A stretch of 64,000 nt of DNA from assembly GCA_964385695.1 (NCBI GenBank), contig CAYLQA010000007.1:20519-84518 (forward strand). Direction: 5' to 3'. The position numbers and the translations under genes are program-made. This document shows positions 1-8,150 of this stretch, piece after piece. Origin of the DNA: CAYLQA01 sp964385695 (GTDB lineage: Bacteria > Desulfobacterota > Desulfobulbia > Desulfobulbales > Desulfurivibrionaceae). Within the stretch, counting starts at the first letter, position 1; every line of letters starts with the position of its first letter. The notes under the pieces were generated by a model, which made no database searches, was not told the DNA's origin, and was given only the letters and a program-made list of their open reading frames with translations.

Positions 1-2
1 TT

Positions 3-458
3 ACAAAGATTGATATTCCGCAAGAAAATATTTGGCGGATGAAGGGAGAGCTTGGGGCGGAAGCAGCTGCTACTGAATATGAGCAGAACATTTTGACATT
101 TTATGAAAAGTACCTGCCCCTGCAAGGTGACAGTACCATACCGCAATTCGACTTTGTCTTGCTTGGCATGGGAGAAGACGGGCATATTGCCTCTCTTTTC
201 CCGGGCCAGAATCATGTCCAGGAAAAATCACGCCTTATTACGGCAATTAGCGAACCAAGCGGCACACCGCCTGTCCCACGCATCAGCATGACACTGCCCT
301 TGTTAAACCGTGCCAAAAGAATCATCATGCTCATATCCGGAGAAAAAAAGAAAAAAATAGTCGAAGAGATTGAAGCCAAAGGCAGAAAAGCAGGACCTCC
401 CTACCCTGCCGCTCTATTAGAGCCGCAAGAAAAACTACTCTGGTTTGTCGTGGAGTAA
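3..458 (+). CDS. pgl: 6-phosphogluconolactonase, 5'-truncated by window edge
   Basis: Hydrolyses 6-phosphogluconolactone to 6-phosphogluconate in the oxidative pentose phosphate pathway (cytosol). The reading frame is open to the left edge, so only the C-terminal part (about 151 residues of a roughly 230-250 residue family) is visible. The in-frame ATG at 39 lies inside the conserved stretch IPQENIWRMKGE and is not the true start. The family motif FDFVLLGMGEDGHIASLFP is intact, and the C-terminal part ends normally (LLWFVVE). It is convergent with the PilZ gene, leaving only 16 bases between the stops. Confidence 0.9.
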   Translation, partial: TKIDIPQENIWRMKGELGAEAAATEYEQNILTFYEKYLPLQGDSTIPQFDFVLLGMGEDGHIASLFPGQNHVQEKSRLITAISEPSGTPPVPRISMTLPLLNRAKRIIMLISGEKKKKIVEEIEAKGRKAGPPYPAALLEPQEKLLWFVVE

Positions 459-474
459 AAAGATAAGAGAAGTA

Positions 475-912
475 TTAGCCCAGGCCGAAAAACTTTTTAA
501 ACCAGCCGCCTGATGGTTTGGCAATGGATTTAACAATAGCGTGAAGTCTGAGGATCTCCTCACTGTTTGGGGCGATGAGAAACTCAAGCCCGACCTGAAA
601 GGGCTTGGTGTGTTCAGCAATGATGTGATCGAACCAGATGGGATGAGCAGGAATTGTTATTTTTTCCGCACGCTCAGGATCAACAACTTCAACCTGAATC
701 TGCCGTGTATCGTTGTCGTTAAATGAATAGAAGAGGTGGTAATTGCCGACCCGGATCCGGGGAACGGTAATGCGCAAACCATAGGTGGACATATCGTTAA
801 CGCTGGCCATGATGGGCTCAGCTATAACGATATCCTCTTTTACATCCTTGAGAACAAGCGATATTGGCAGGCTGACCTCATGTCTTTGTGCGCGTCGTTG
901 TTCTCTTCCCAT
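475..912 (-). CDS. PilZ domain protein (c-di-GMP receptor)
   Basis: A 145-residue single-domain protein. The N-terminal RRAQRHEV supplies the PilZ RxxxR motif, and VNDMSTYGLRI at about residues 38-48 supplies the [D/N]xSxxG motif, so both c-di-GMP contacts are present. No membrane segment is visible. It ends in a basic/aromatic tail (GGWFKKFFGLG). The output partner cannot be told from context: neighbours are a pentose-phosphate gene and a TPR protein. A GGDEF-EAL protein at 28.3 kb and an HD-GAF protein at 32.3 kb in this window are possible members of the same signalling network (inference). Confidence 0.85.
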   Translation of the reverse strand: MGREQRRAQRHEVSLPISLVLKDVKEDIVIAEPIMASVNDMSTYGLRITVPRIRVGNYHLFYSFNDNDTRQIQVEVVDPERAEKITIPAHPIWFDHIIAEHTKPFQVGLEFLIAPNSEEILRLHAIVKSIAKPSGGWFKKFFGLG

Positions 913-949
913 CTTTCTACAGACTTAAAAAAAAGCCGCCCCCCTAATA

Positions 950-998
950 ATTTGGATGTGTCTCTTTTTCTTTTATAGCACAAGAGACACATCCAAAT
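950..998. terminator. 17-bp perfect stem-loop between TPR and PilZ genes
   Basis: The arms 950-966 and 982-998 are exact reverse complements (17 bp) with a 15-base A/T-rich loop. On the plus side the stem is followed by a T-rich tract (cttgatttttt). On the minus side a run of nine T follows after a short G-rich gap. It lies just after the stop of the minus-strand TPR gene, so a terminator for that gene is the simplest reading. Confidence 0.6.
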
Positions 999-1029
999 CT
1001 TGATTTTTTCTCAATATTACAGCAGTTTA

Positions 1030-1641
1030 TTACTTTTCTGCTTTGAGTTCGTCGATAATTTCTTTTACCAACTGGCCGTTGGGAGCTGTGGCAATGGGAT
1101 TAATTTTCACAAGATCTTGCCAGGACTTAAGGGCAGCAGCTTTGTCTTTAAGATCATAGAGATAGACGATGCCCTTATTGAAATAGGCGGTTTCGTGGGA
1201 ACTGTTTGCCTTGAGCGCCTTGTTAAACGACTCAATAGCCTTTTGTGGCCGGCCGTCCCGGCGATACATGACCCCAAGGTCTGTCAAAACATCGGCATCG
1301 CCCGGATTCAAGCCTAGGGATTTATTATAGGCATTGATCGCTTTCTTAAACTGATTGGAGTCAAAATAGAGATGCCCCAAATGAGTCCAGGCTTCGGCAT
1401 TGTTCGGGTTGGCAATAACCTCCATCTCAAGGGAAAGGAGGCGTTGGCTTTGCTCTGGTGAGAGACCGTTTTCAGCAGGAGCCTGTTGCTGAGAGGCGAC
1501 CGGAGCCGTGGAGACCGCAGGTGATTTATAAACACTGAAGACAATACCGCCAAGAAAGCCAATAACCAGGCAGGCCAAGCCCACCAACAACATGGTTTCT
1601 CTCGAAACAAGTTTGCCTGAATTTTGCTCAACACTTGCCAT
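1030..1641 (-). CDS. Membrane-anchored TPR protein
   Basis: 203 residues from the chosen start. A single transmembrane helix at about residues 17-41 is followed by a Pro/Ala/Gln-rich linker and then about three tetratricopeptide repeats (for example AEAWTHLGHLYFDSNQFKKA and ADVLTDLGVMYRRDGRPQKA) to the C-terminus. The topology suggests an inner-membrane anchor with a periplasmic TPR scaffold. An upstream in-frame start at 1662 is possible. The ATG at 1641 is preferred because GGAGG lies 8 bases before it. The partner is unknown; the C-terminal repeats resemble generic TPRs of c-type cytochrome biogenesis (CcmH-like) proteins, but nothing nearby supports that role. Confidence 0.8.
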   Translation of the reverse strand: MASVEQNSGKLVSRETMLLVGLACLVIGFLGGIVFSVYKSPAVSTAPVASQQQAPAENGLSPEQSQRLLSLEMEVIANPNNAEAWTHLGHLYFDSNQFKKAINAYNKSLGLNPGDADVLTDLGVMYRRDGRPQKAIESFNKALKANSSHETAYFNKGIVYLYDLKDKAAALKSWQDLVKINPIATAPNGQLVKEIIDELKAEK

Positions 1642-1795
1642 AAAAACAGCCTCCGTTCGCAACTAAATTGCCATTTTGATTGTTTACTCCACCTAACCTA
1701 TCAAAAAAGTGAGTGAAGTCAATTTGTTATAAAATGGAACAAAACCTTTGTCCATAATGATCAGACATGGAGCAAAACAAAAGGTTCCGCATTTA

Positions 1796-4700
1796 TTAAT
1801 ATGTTGTAATTTCCGGCATAACAATAATGCTTTTGCCATTGTTTCGTTTTTCAAGGCGCACATGGGTGCCGATGCGCTCAATAAGTGTTTGCACGTGGGA
1901 GATGACACCTACCTGCCTTCCCTGGGCATATAGCGCAGATAAGGCATCTAGAGCAATTTCCAGGCTTTCCGCATCAAGGGAACCAAACCCTTCATCAATA
2001 AAAAGAGATTCGATCTGGGTCTGCTCAGCGGAAAGGGATGCCAAGCCAAGGGCCAGGGCAAGTGAAACAAGGAATGACTCTCCGCCGGACAGAGTATTAA
2101 CGCTGCGTACCTCATCACCCATATCACGATCAACCACCTGGATGTCAAGATCTGTGCCCGGAACCCTTTGCAGGAAATAGCGTTGATTTATTTCTTTTAA
2201 ATGAGAATTTGCGTAAGCGAGCAGGTTTTCTAAGGTAAGGCTCTGGGCAAAGGTCCTGAACTTTTTCCCGTCATGGGAGCCGATCAAATCCTTTATGGAG
2301 AGCCAGAGGCCTGTTTTCTTCTTCTGCGCACGATGTTCTTCGCCCAACTGGGCAAGTTTTTCCCGGGCCTCATTGTCTTGCTTCAGGCGCAGGTTATATT
2401 CAAATAAGACCTTGCCCGCCGTGTCCTCTTCCTTCAGCAAATTGTCGAGGGCATCTTTTGCTTCTTTTTCTGAATATTGTGGGGAAAGTGACTCTTTATG
2501 CCCTTGCAACCGTGTTCTAACCTCAAGCATTCTTCCCTGAAGCTGGTCATGCTCACTGTTGATTTTGGCCAGTTTTTCCCGCACCGTGTTGCACCATGTT
2601 TCATCATGGTCTAAAAGAGTCCGAACCTTTTCATCTGTAAGGTTTCGTTGCAGCAACAGGTTGGCAAATTCCTTTTTACTGCTCTCTCTTTGTCTGCTGA
2701 TCTGTTCAAGCCGCTCGCCCAAACTGCTCAGGTTGGTATTCAGTTCAACATGTTTTTCCGTGTGCCCGGAGTGCTTATCCTTGAGCGTGCTCTCGAAACG
2801 GTTAAGCCTTTCAAGGGTTTGCTGTTCTTCATCTTCAACTTCAGCCAAGGTTTTTCCGCCAAACAAAGCCGCTCGATCTTGCTTTAATGTGGCGGCCATT
2901 TTCAAAAGATGGTTCAGGTCCTCACTGAGTTGCTGGACTCTCTGTTGAAACGCTGTTCCCTTGGATTTTGCTTCCACAACTTGGGGATGCAGCGCGTTGA
3001 TCTGTTCCTGAAGATTGTTCTCTTCTACCTGCCGGCTGAGAAAATGTTGCACCCGGGTATCAAGTTGCCCAATGAGTGCCTTTCCCTCTTGTCCTAGTTT
3101 CTGCTGCCACATTTCCTGCCAGGCAAGCAACGGCTTTATCTTCTTCTCAAGATCGTTCAACCGCTTTGTATAGAGCTCGCCCTCTTTGCTTTTCTCGGAA
3201 AGGCCCACCTCGAGAACCTGCGCCTGTTCGGACTGCGCAGAAATAAGCTGTTGCAGCGTGGCTAATTTTGCACGCAACCTGTCTTCTTCCTGCCTTTTGC
3301 TGGTGATTTCCTGGCCCAGTTTGTCTCCTGACTCATTAAGCCTGTCAAGATCCGAAAGCTCCGTGTCGAGCTGGTCCATTTCAAGCTCAAGCACATCCTC
3401 TTTTTCTTCCGTAATACTCTCAGCAAAGGAGCATGTATCGGAAGCGTGGGAAAGATCAGAGTACGCTTGCTCAACAGATGCTTTGCTCCGGCTCATCTCC
3501 TCACACTCTTGCCTAAGTTCCTTTATGCGTCCGTCGAGCTGCTCCCGTTCTCCGCTGCTCAGATCGATTTTCCTGGTAAGATCCATGATGGTGCTACGCA
3601 AGGCATGAACGCGCTGTTCCTGTTCTTGCACAACACTCTGACTCGGAGATTCCCTATGAGCATAGGGATGTTCATGGGAGCCGCAAACAGGGCAAGGTTC
3701 TTCATCCTGCAAGGCGGATCGAAGCTCCTGCACAGACTCACCTGCCTGAATCTGTGCAATTTTCAGCCCCCTTTCCGCCTCTGCAAGAAAGTTTGCTTCC
3801 TGTCCCCTTCTGCTTGTGGCTTCATCGATAACGGAAGCCAGTTCTTGCACCCTGGCACGCTTCTGTGCAATATCCTCATCCTTACCCTGTTGCTCCTGAA
3901 CAACCTTGAGCCAATCTCTCTTAAGTTGTAAGCGCTGCGCAAGGATGTTCTTCTTTTGAAGAAGTTCATTGTTTTTCAGGCGCAAGCCTTGCAAATCGAG
4001 CTTTTTGAGTTTTTCTTGGGCCTTGTTCAACTCATCAAAGTAAGCAATGAGCTGTTTCTCCAATTGCTCCTTTTCACGCCCAAGGATATCGAGATCTTCC
4101 CTGCCCTTTGTTCTGTTTTTCTCAAGAGAACTCACGGCTGCGAAAACAGATTGCTGGTTTGCCAGGGCATCAACATAGGAGTGTAACTCAACAAGGTAGA
4201 CTTGCCATTGCTGAGCAAGAGGCGCGATGGGCTCATTCTCCTTAAGAAACTTCGTAATCTTTGCCTGCTTTTGGGTGCAGGCATCGACCTGCCTGGACAA
4301 AGCGTGATATTTTTGCTCAACAACGGAACACTGCTCTTTGCTCTCCTTCAGCTGCGCTTGCAGGTCAACGGTTCGCTCGACAATATCGTTCTGTTGTGTA
4401 TCAAGCTGCAGAGCCTTGTCTTTAAGTGGCCTGTTGTTGGCAATCTCCTTGTGAAAAAGATCTCTGTCGCCTGTGGCCTTTTCCAGTTGAATCGCGATCT
4501 CTTGCTGTTCTTGCTTGATGCTTTCATGCTTGCGTTTTGTCTCTTTTTTTTGCTTGAAAAGTGCTGCTTGATCCTGATCTAAGATATCAAGTTGTTTAAC
4601 CAGGGACATGAGCGGCTGAGCCTGCTCAAACTCTGCCAACTCTTTCTCTAACGGTTTGCTTTCTAGTAAATTTTGGGCAGTTTGGGCAAAGGCTTTTTCA

Positions 4701-5533
4701 AGCTCAGCCTGATGTGCTTGCAACTGCCCAAGTTGAATGTGCCACTCATGCTCAGCCTTGGCCAAGGCAGCAGCTTGAGAGATTTTTTGCAGAATCTTCT
4801 CTGCCTCGATTCTGTTTTGCTCAAGGTTTTGCCGTTCTTCCTCAACAAGCACCTGATGCTCTTCACTTCTCGCCTCAAGCTCGTGCAGATTATTTTTTTC
4901 CGCTTCAGCCCTGGCATGGGAAAGGATGGAGATTTTGCTGTACAGTTCCGTGCCGGTCATCCTTTCAAGCAACTCGGCCCGTTGGTCGCTGTTGGCCGTT
5001 AAAAAGGCGGCAAAGTCGCCCTGGGCCAACAAAACAGAACGCCTGAATTGATCAAAGGTAAGGCCGACTTTTTCGCGAATTGCGGCAAGGACCTCGGTCT
5101 TTGTTCGCCCCAACAGCTCATCTGTTTCCAGATTGACAAGGCTCATTTCCTGGATCTTCAGGCTTTTACTTTTTCTTTTCGGGGCCTGGACTTCCCAGCG
5201 GGAGCGGTAAAAAAAACCGTCAACTCCCTTGAAAACAACCTCGGCAAAACCACCGGTGCACCCGCGTCGTAAAATTGAGCGCGGGTCATTACTCATCAGC
5301 CGGGACTTCATCTCATCTCCGCTGAGCCCGACAGGCACACGCGAAGTATTGGTCAAGCGGGGGAATTTATCGTAGAGGGCAAGGCAGAGAGCGTCTAAAA
5401 TAGTACTTTTACCAGCGCCGGTAGGTCCGCTGATGGCAAAAATACCTACCTGGGCCAAAGGCCCGTTGGCAAGCTCAATGGAAAAGGACTCTAAGCTGGC
5501 AAGATTTCTGCCGCTGATGGAAATGACCTTCAC
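1796..5533 (-). CDS. sbcC: Exonuclease subunit SbcC (SMC-like ATPase)
   Basis: 1245 residues, normal for SbcC (about 1050-1250). The ATPase half of the SbcCD (Mre11-Rad50-like) nuclease, which opens hairpins and processes blocked DNA ends. The Walker A motif GPTGAGKSTILDAL is at about residues 35-48. Long heptad-rich coiled coils flank a zinc-hook CPVCGSHEHP near residue 615. The C-terminal lobe carries the ABC signature NTLSGGESFLVSLALALGL and Walker B ESLFIDEGFGSLD. It overlaps the upstream sbcD by four bases (ATGA), indicating translational coupling. Confidence 0.96.
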   Translation of the reverse strand: MKVISISGRNLASLESFSIELANGPLAQVGIFAISGPTGAGKSTILDALCLALYDKFPRLTNTSRVPVGLSGDEMKSRLMSNDPRSILRRGCTGGFAEVVFKGVDGFFYRSRWEVQAPKRKSKSLKIQEMSLVNLETDELLGRTKTEVLAAIREKVGLTFDQFRRSVLLAQGDFAAFLTANSDQRAELLERMTGTELYSKISILSHARAEAEKNNLHELEARSEEHQVLVEEERQNLEQNRIEAEKILQKISQAAALAKAEHEWHIQLGQLQAHQAELEKAFAQTAQNLLESKPLEKELAEFEQAQPLMSLVKQLDILDQDQAALFKQKKETKRKHESIKQEQQEIAIQLEKATGDRDLFHKEIANNRPLKDKALQLDTQQNDIVERTVDLQAQLKESKEQCSVVEQKYHALSRQVDACTQKQAKITKFLKENEPIAPLAQQWQVYLVELHSYVDALANQQSVFAAVSSLEKNRTKGREDLDILGREKEQLEKQLIAYFDELNKAQEKLKKLDLQGLRLKNNELLQKKNILAQRLQLKRDWLKVVQEQQGKDEDIAQKRARVQELASVIDEATSRRGQEANFLAEAERGLKIAQIQAGESVQELRSALQDEEPCPVCGSHEHPYAHRESPSQSVVQEQEQRVHALRSTIMDLTRKIDLSSGEREQLDGRIKELRQECEEMSRSKASVEQAYSDLSHASDTCSFAESITEEKEDVLELEMDQLDTELSDLDRLNESGDKLGQEITSKRQEEDRLRAKLATLQQLISAQSEQAQVLEVGLSEKSKEGELYTKRLNDLEKKIKPLLAWQEMWQQKLGQEGKALIGQLDTRVQHFLSRQVEENNLQEQINALHPQVVEAKSKGTAFQQRVQQLSEDLNHLLKMAATLKQDRAALFGGKTLAEVEDEEQQTLERLNRFESTLKDKHSGHTEKHVELNTNLSSLGERLEQISRQRESSKKEFANLLLQRNLTDEKVRTLLDHDETWCNTVREKLAKINSEHDQLQGRMLEVRTRLQGHKESLSPQYSEKEAKDALDNLLKEEDTAGKVLFEYNLRLKQDNEAREKLAQLGEEHRAQKKKTGLWLSIKDLIGSHDGKKFRTFAQSLTLENLLAYANSHLKEINQRYFLQRVPGTDLDIQVVDRDMGDEVRSVNTLSGGESFLVSLALALGLASLSAEQTQIESLFIDEGFGSLDAESLEIALDALSALYAQGRQVGVISHVQTLIERIGTHVRLEKRNNGKSIIVMPEITTY

Positions 5534-6783
5534 GCCATCTCCTCATTTGCAGCTTGGTCAAGTAACTCGTAAAAGGCGGAAAGGAGTTCAGGGGAAGGTT
5601 CATCCTCAAAGCTGCTTTGATATTTTCGAGCAAATACATCCTCTGGTTGCAGGTGCTTGAGTTGGATGGCCGGAGTACTCTCAGCCAAAGGATTTTGTGA
5701 GCCACTGTAAGAAGGGGTCACCTTCACCAGGCGTACACCCTTGCCTTCGAGTGCCTCTTCAATCTGCTGACGCAAATTCGGCTCTGGTTTTTCCATGAGC
5801 ACGCTTACCTCTAAAAAAGGCTGTTCAGCCAGAGGAGTGCCCTCGCTACTCTCCCCAGGCAGCTGTTGAAGCTGAACAAGAAGATCCGTTACGTTCAAGC
5901 TGCCTTGTGACGGCACGCGAAAAATTTTCACCGAACGCGGCACTTCAAGGGGAGTTATGCTTATCTGATCATCCTCAACCAACTCCAACACAACGACCTG
6001 GTTATGATAACGCTCCTCCGAGATGGAGAGAGGAAGCGGCGCCCCACTATAGCGAATGTGCTCCTTGCCGCCGACCAACTGCGGCTTGTGCAGATGGCCC
6101 AGAGCCACATAGGCGAGATTATGGTCAAAGATTTCTGCGGGCAAGGCATGTTGATTGCCGCAGAGTATCTTGCGCTCGCTCAACTCAGAGAGTTCGCCGT
6201 GGGACATATAGCAGTGACCGGTTACAATAAGGGGAAGCCCGGGATAACGCTTGCGGGCAGCGGCAAAAGCGCTCTGGTAGACCCGATGAACCCCCTCAAT
6301 AAGTGGATCTTTAAATGGATCTTTTTCCGTTTCATCTATTCGGGGAAGGTCGGCAGGACGCAAAAAAGGGATAGCTACGCAACAGGCGCATGGGTTGCCG
6401 TTATGGTCGTTGAGAGCAATCAGGATACGGTCTGGGTCAATTCCAAGGGTACCAAGGCCGCCGATAACGGATATGCCAAAGGAGTCCAGTAAGGGTGACG
6501 GGGCCTCAAGCCTGGAAACGGAATCATGGTTGCCACCGATTATCACGATCTGCAATTGTGGGAATTGCTGTTTGGCTGTGGCAAGAAAATTATAATATTG
6601 GGCCTGGGCCTTGGCGGGTGGATTGGCGGAATCAAAAATGTCGCCACAAATGACAAGATTATCAATCCGTTGCTCGCCTATGGTTTTCAGAAGCCAGGCA
6701 AGAAAGCAATCATGCTCATACTCTCTGGTATAACCATGCAGGCTGTGGCCGAGGTGCCAATCGGATGTGTGAAGAAGTCGCAT
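5530..6783 (-). CDS. sbcD: Exonuclease subunit SbcD (Mre11-like nuclease)
   Basis: 417 residues, the usual SbcD length. Calcineurin-like metallophosphoesterase motifs occur in order: SDWHLGHSLHG (residues 7-17), GDIFDSANPP (about 47-56), GGNHDSVSRL (about 83-92), TGHCYMSHGE (about 190) and ALGHLHKPQ (about 230). These are the metal ligands of the two-metal nuclease centre. The C-terminal third is the SbcD capping domain. It is the first gene of an sbcD-sbcC operon, overlapping sbcC by 4 bases. The upstream 150 bases hold the divergent promoters for it and the lipoprotein gene. Confidence 0.96.
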   Translation of the reverse strand: MRLLHTSDWHLGHSLHGYTREYEHDCFLAWLLKTIGEQRIDNLVICGDIFDSANPPAKAQAQYYNFLATAKQQFPQLQIVIIGGNHDSVSRLEAPSPLLDSFGISVIGGLGTLGIDPDRILIALNDHNGNPCACCVAIPFLRPADLPRIDETEKDPFKDPLIEGVHRVYQSAFAAARKRYPGLPLIVTGHCYMSHGELSELSERKILCGNQHALPAEIFDHNLAYVALGHLHKPQLVGGKEHIRYSGAPLPLSISEERYHNQVVVLELVEDDQISITPLEVPRSVKIFRVPSQGSLNVTDLLVQLQQLPGESSEGTPLAEQPFLEVSVLMEKPEPNLRQQIEEALEGKGVRLVKVTPSYSGSQNPLAESTPAIQLKHLQPEDVFARKYQSSFEDEPSPELLSAFYELLDQAANEEMA

Positions 6784-6936
6784 ATATTTGTTAGCATTAG
6801 CAAAGGGATTGAACAGTGTTTTTTACTATGTCAGAACAGTAACCATCTTGCAAGGAGAAGTCCGCCTTTCCCCTTGACAGAAAAGACAGGGCCATTGTAT
6901 TGAAATGATTACATTAACTCCTCTAAAGGATCAAAC

Positions 6937-7299
6937 ATGCAGAAATACAAGTTTTTGACCTTGTCCATCGCTCTTTTACTTTTTGTAACCGCCTGTGCCA
7001 CGCAAAACCCACAGGCAGTGATTACCCCGGAAAGATCATCTCTTTTTACCCGTTTCACCGATGAGGACAGGGAAAAGTTACACCACGTATTGCAGTCGGT
7101 TCCCTCCTACGAAACATTCAATTGGGTGAACAGCCAAAACCAGCAACAATATTTCATAACTCCCCTCCCCGTGTTTAAAGAAGATCACAAGGTGTGCCGC
7201 AAAGCCCGCTTGGTGCAAGGGAAGAACAAACAGCAGAGCCCGCAAGAGATTCAGGCCTGCCGCCAAAACGGCGCCTGGATAATACTTGCAGACAACTAA
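6937..7299 (+). CDS. Small lipoprotein, surface-antigen-like
   Basis: 120 residues. The signal peptide (residues 1-19) ends in the lipobox VTAC, so acylation at Cys20 is likely. The C-terminal part has paired cysteines in a CRKARL...QACRQNGAWII arrangement. This resembles the short C-terminal domain of 17-kDa/RT0821-type outer-membrane surface antigens (family assignment by resemblance only). The SD AAAGGA sits 6 bases before the ATG. It is followed by nadC after five bases, so the two are probably co-transcribed, with no obvious functional link. Confidence 0.75.
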   Translation: MQKYKFLTLSIALLLFVTACATQNPQAVITPERSSLFTRFTDEDREKLHHVLQSVPSYETFNWVNSQNQQQYFITPLPVFKEDHKVCRKARLVQGKNKQQSPQEIQACRQNGAWIILADN

Positions 7300-7304
7300 A
7301 TGTT

Positions 7305-8150
7305 ATGGACATTTCAAACTTAGAACAACAGATTGCAGCCTTTCTTCGTGAGGATATCGGCTTAGGCGACATCACCACAGATTCAATATTTTCCGATACG
7401 GATCTTGCCCTAGCGCGTTTTGTTGCCAAGGAATCATTCGTTGTAGCCGGTATTGAGCAAGTCGCCCCCCGGGTCTTTGCTGCCAGGGATGCGTCAATTG
7501 AGTGTACTGCTCTGGTGCCGGACGGCCAGTTTGTTGAAAGCGGCACCACGATATTTGAGGCCAGGGGCACAGTAAAGGGACTGCTCACAGCCGAGCGCGT
7601 TGCCCTTAATCTCGCCCAACGGCTCAGTGGTATTGCCAGCTTAACAGCACAGTTTGTGAAACAGGTTGAAGGGCTGCCGGTTAAAATAGTCGATACCAGA
7701 AAAACCACCCCCGGGCTCCGCAGCCTTGAAAAATACGCGGTGCGTACAGGAGGGGGCCACAATCACCGTTTTAACCTGGCTGATGGGATTATGATTAAGG
7801 ATAATCATATTGCTGCGGCCGGCGGCTCTATCACAAATGCAGTGGAAACAATCAAGCACCGAGCACCCCACACCCTGAAAATCGAAGTGGAAACAGAAAA
7901 TCTTGCCCAGGTTCAGGAATGCCTTGATTGTGGGGTGGATATCATAATGCTTGATAATATGGATTTGGAAACAATGCGTGAGGCTGTGAACCTGGTGAAT
8001 GGCAAGGCACTTGTCGAGGCTTCAGGTGGTGTTACCCTAGATTCTGTGCGTGAAATTGCCGAGACCGGGGTGGATATCATTTCCGTTGGCGCCCTTACCC
8101 ACTCCGCTCCGGCTGTGGACATCAGCATGCGTTTGCAACTTGCCGGTTAG
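7305..8150 (+). CDS. nadC: Nicotinate-nucleotide pyrophosphorylase (quinolinate PRTase)
   Basis: 281 residues. Converts quinolinate and PRPP to nicotinate mononucleotide in de novo NAD synthesis. Visible family motifs are REDIGLGDITTD (N-terminus), ERVALNLAQRLSGIAS, VDTRKTTPGLRSLEKYAV, GGGHNHRFNLADGIMIKDNH and the barrel strands EVETENLAQ, IIMLDNMDLE and VEASGGVTLDSVRE. The start at 7305 gives the standard N-terminus; the open frame extends upstream into the lipoprotein gene in another frame. No clear SD is seen. Its stop overlaps by four bases the stop of the convergent kinase gene. Confidence 0.95.
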   Translation: MDISNLEQQIAAFLREDIGLGDITTDSIFSDTDLALARFVAKESFVVAGIEQVAPRVFAARDASIECTALVPDGQFVESGTTIFEARGTVKGLLTAERVALNLAQRLSGIASLTAQFVKQVEGLPVKIVDTRKTTPGLRSLEKYAVRTGGGHNHRFNLADGIMIKDNHIAAAGGSITNAVETIKHRAPHTLKIEVETENLAQVQECLDCGVDIIMLDNMDLETMREAVNLVNGKALVEASGGVTLDSVREIAETGVDIISVGALTHSAPAVDISMRLQLAG

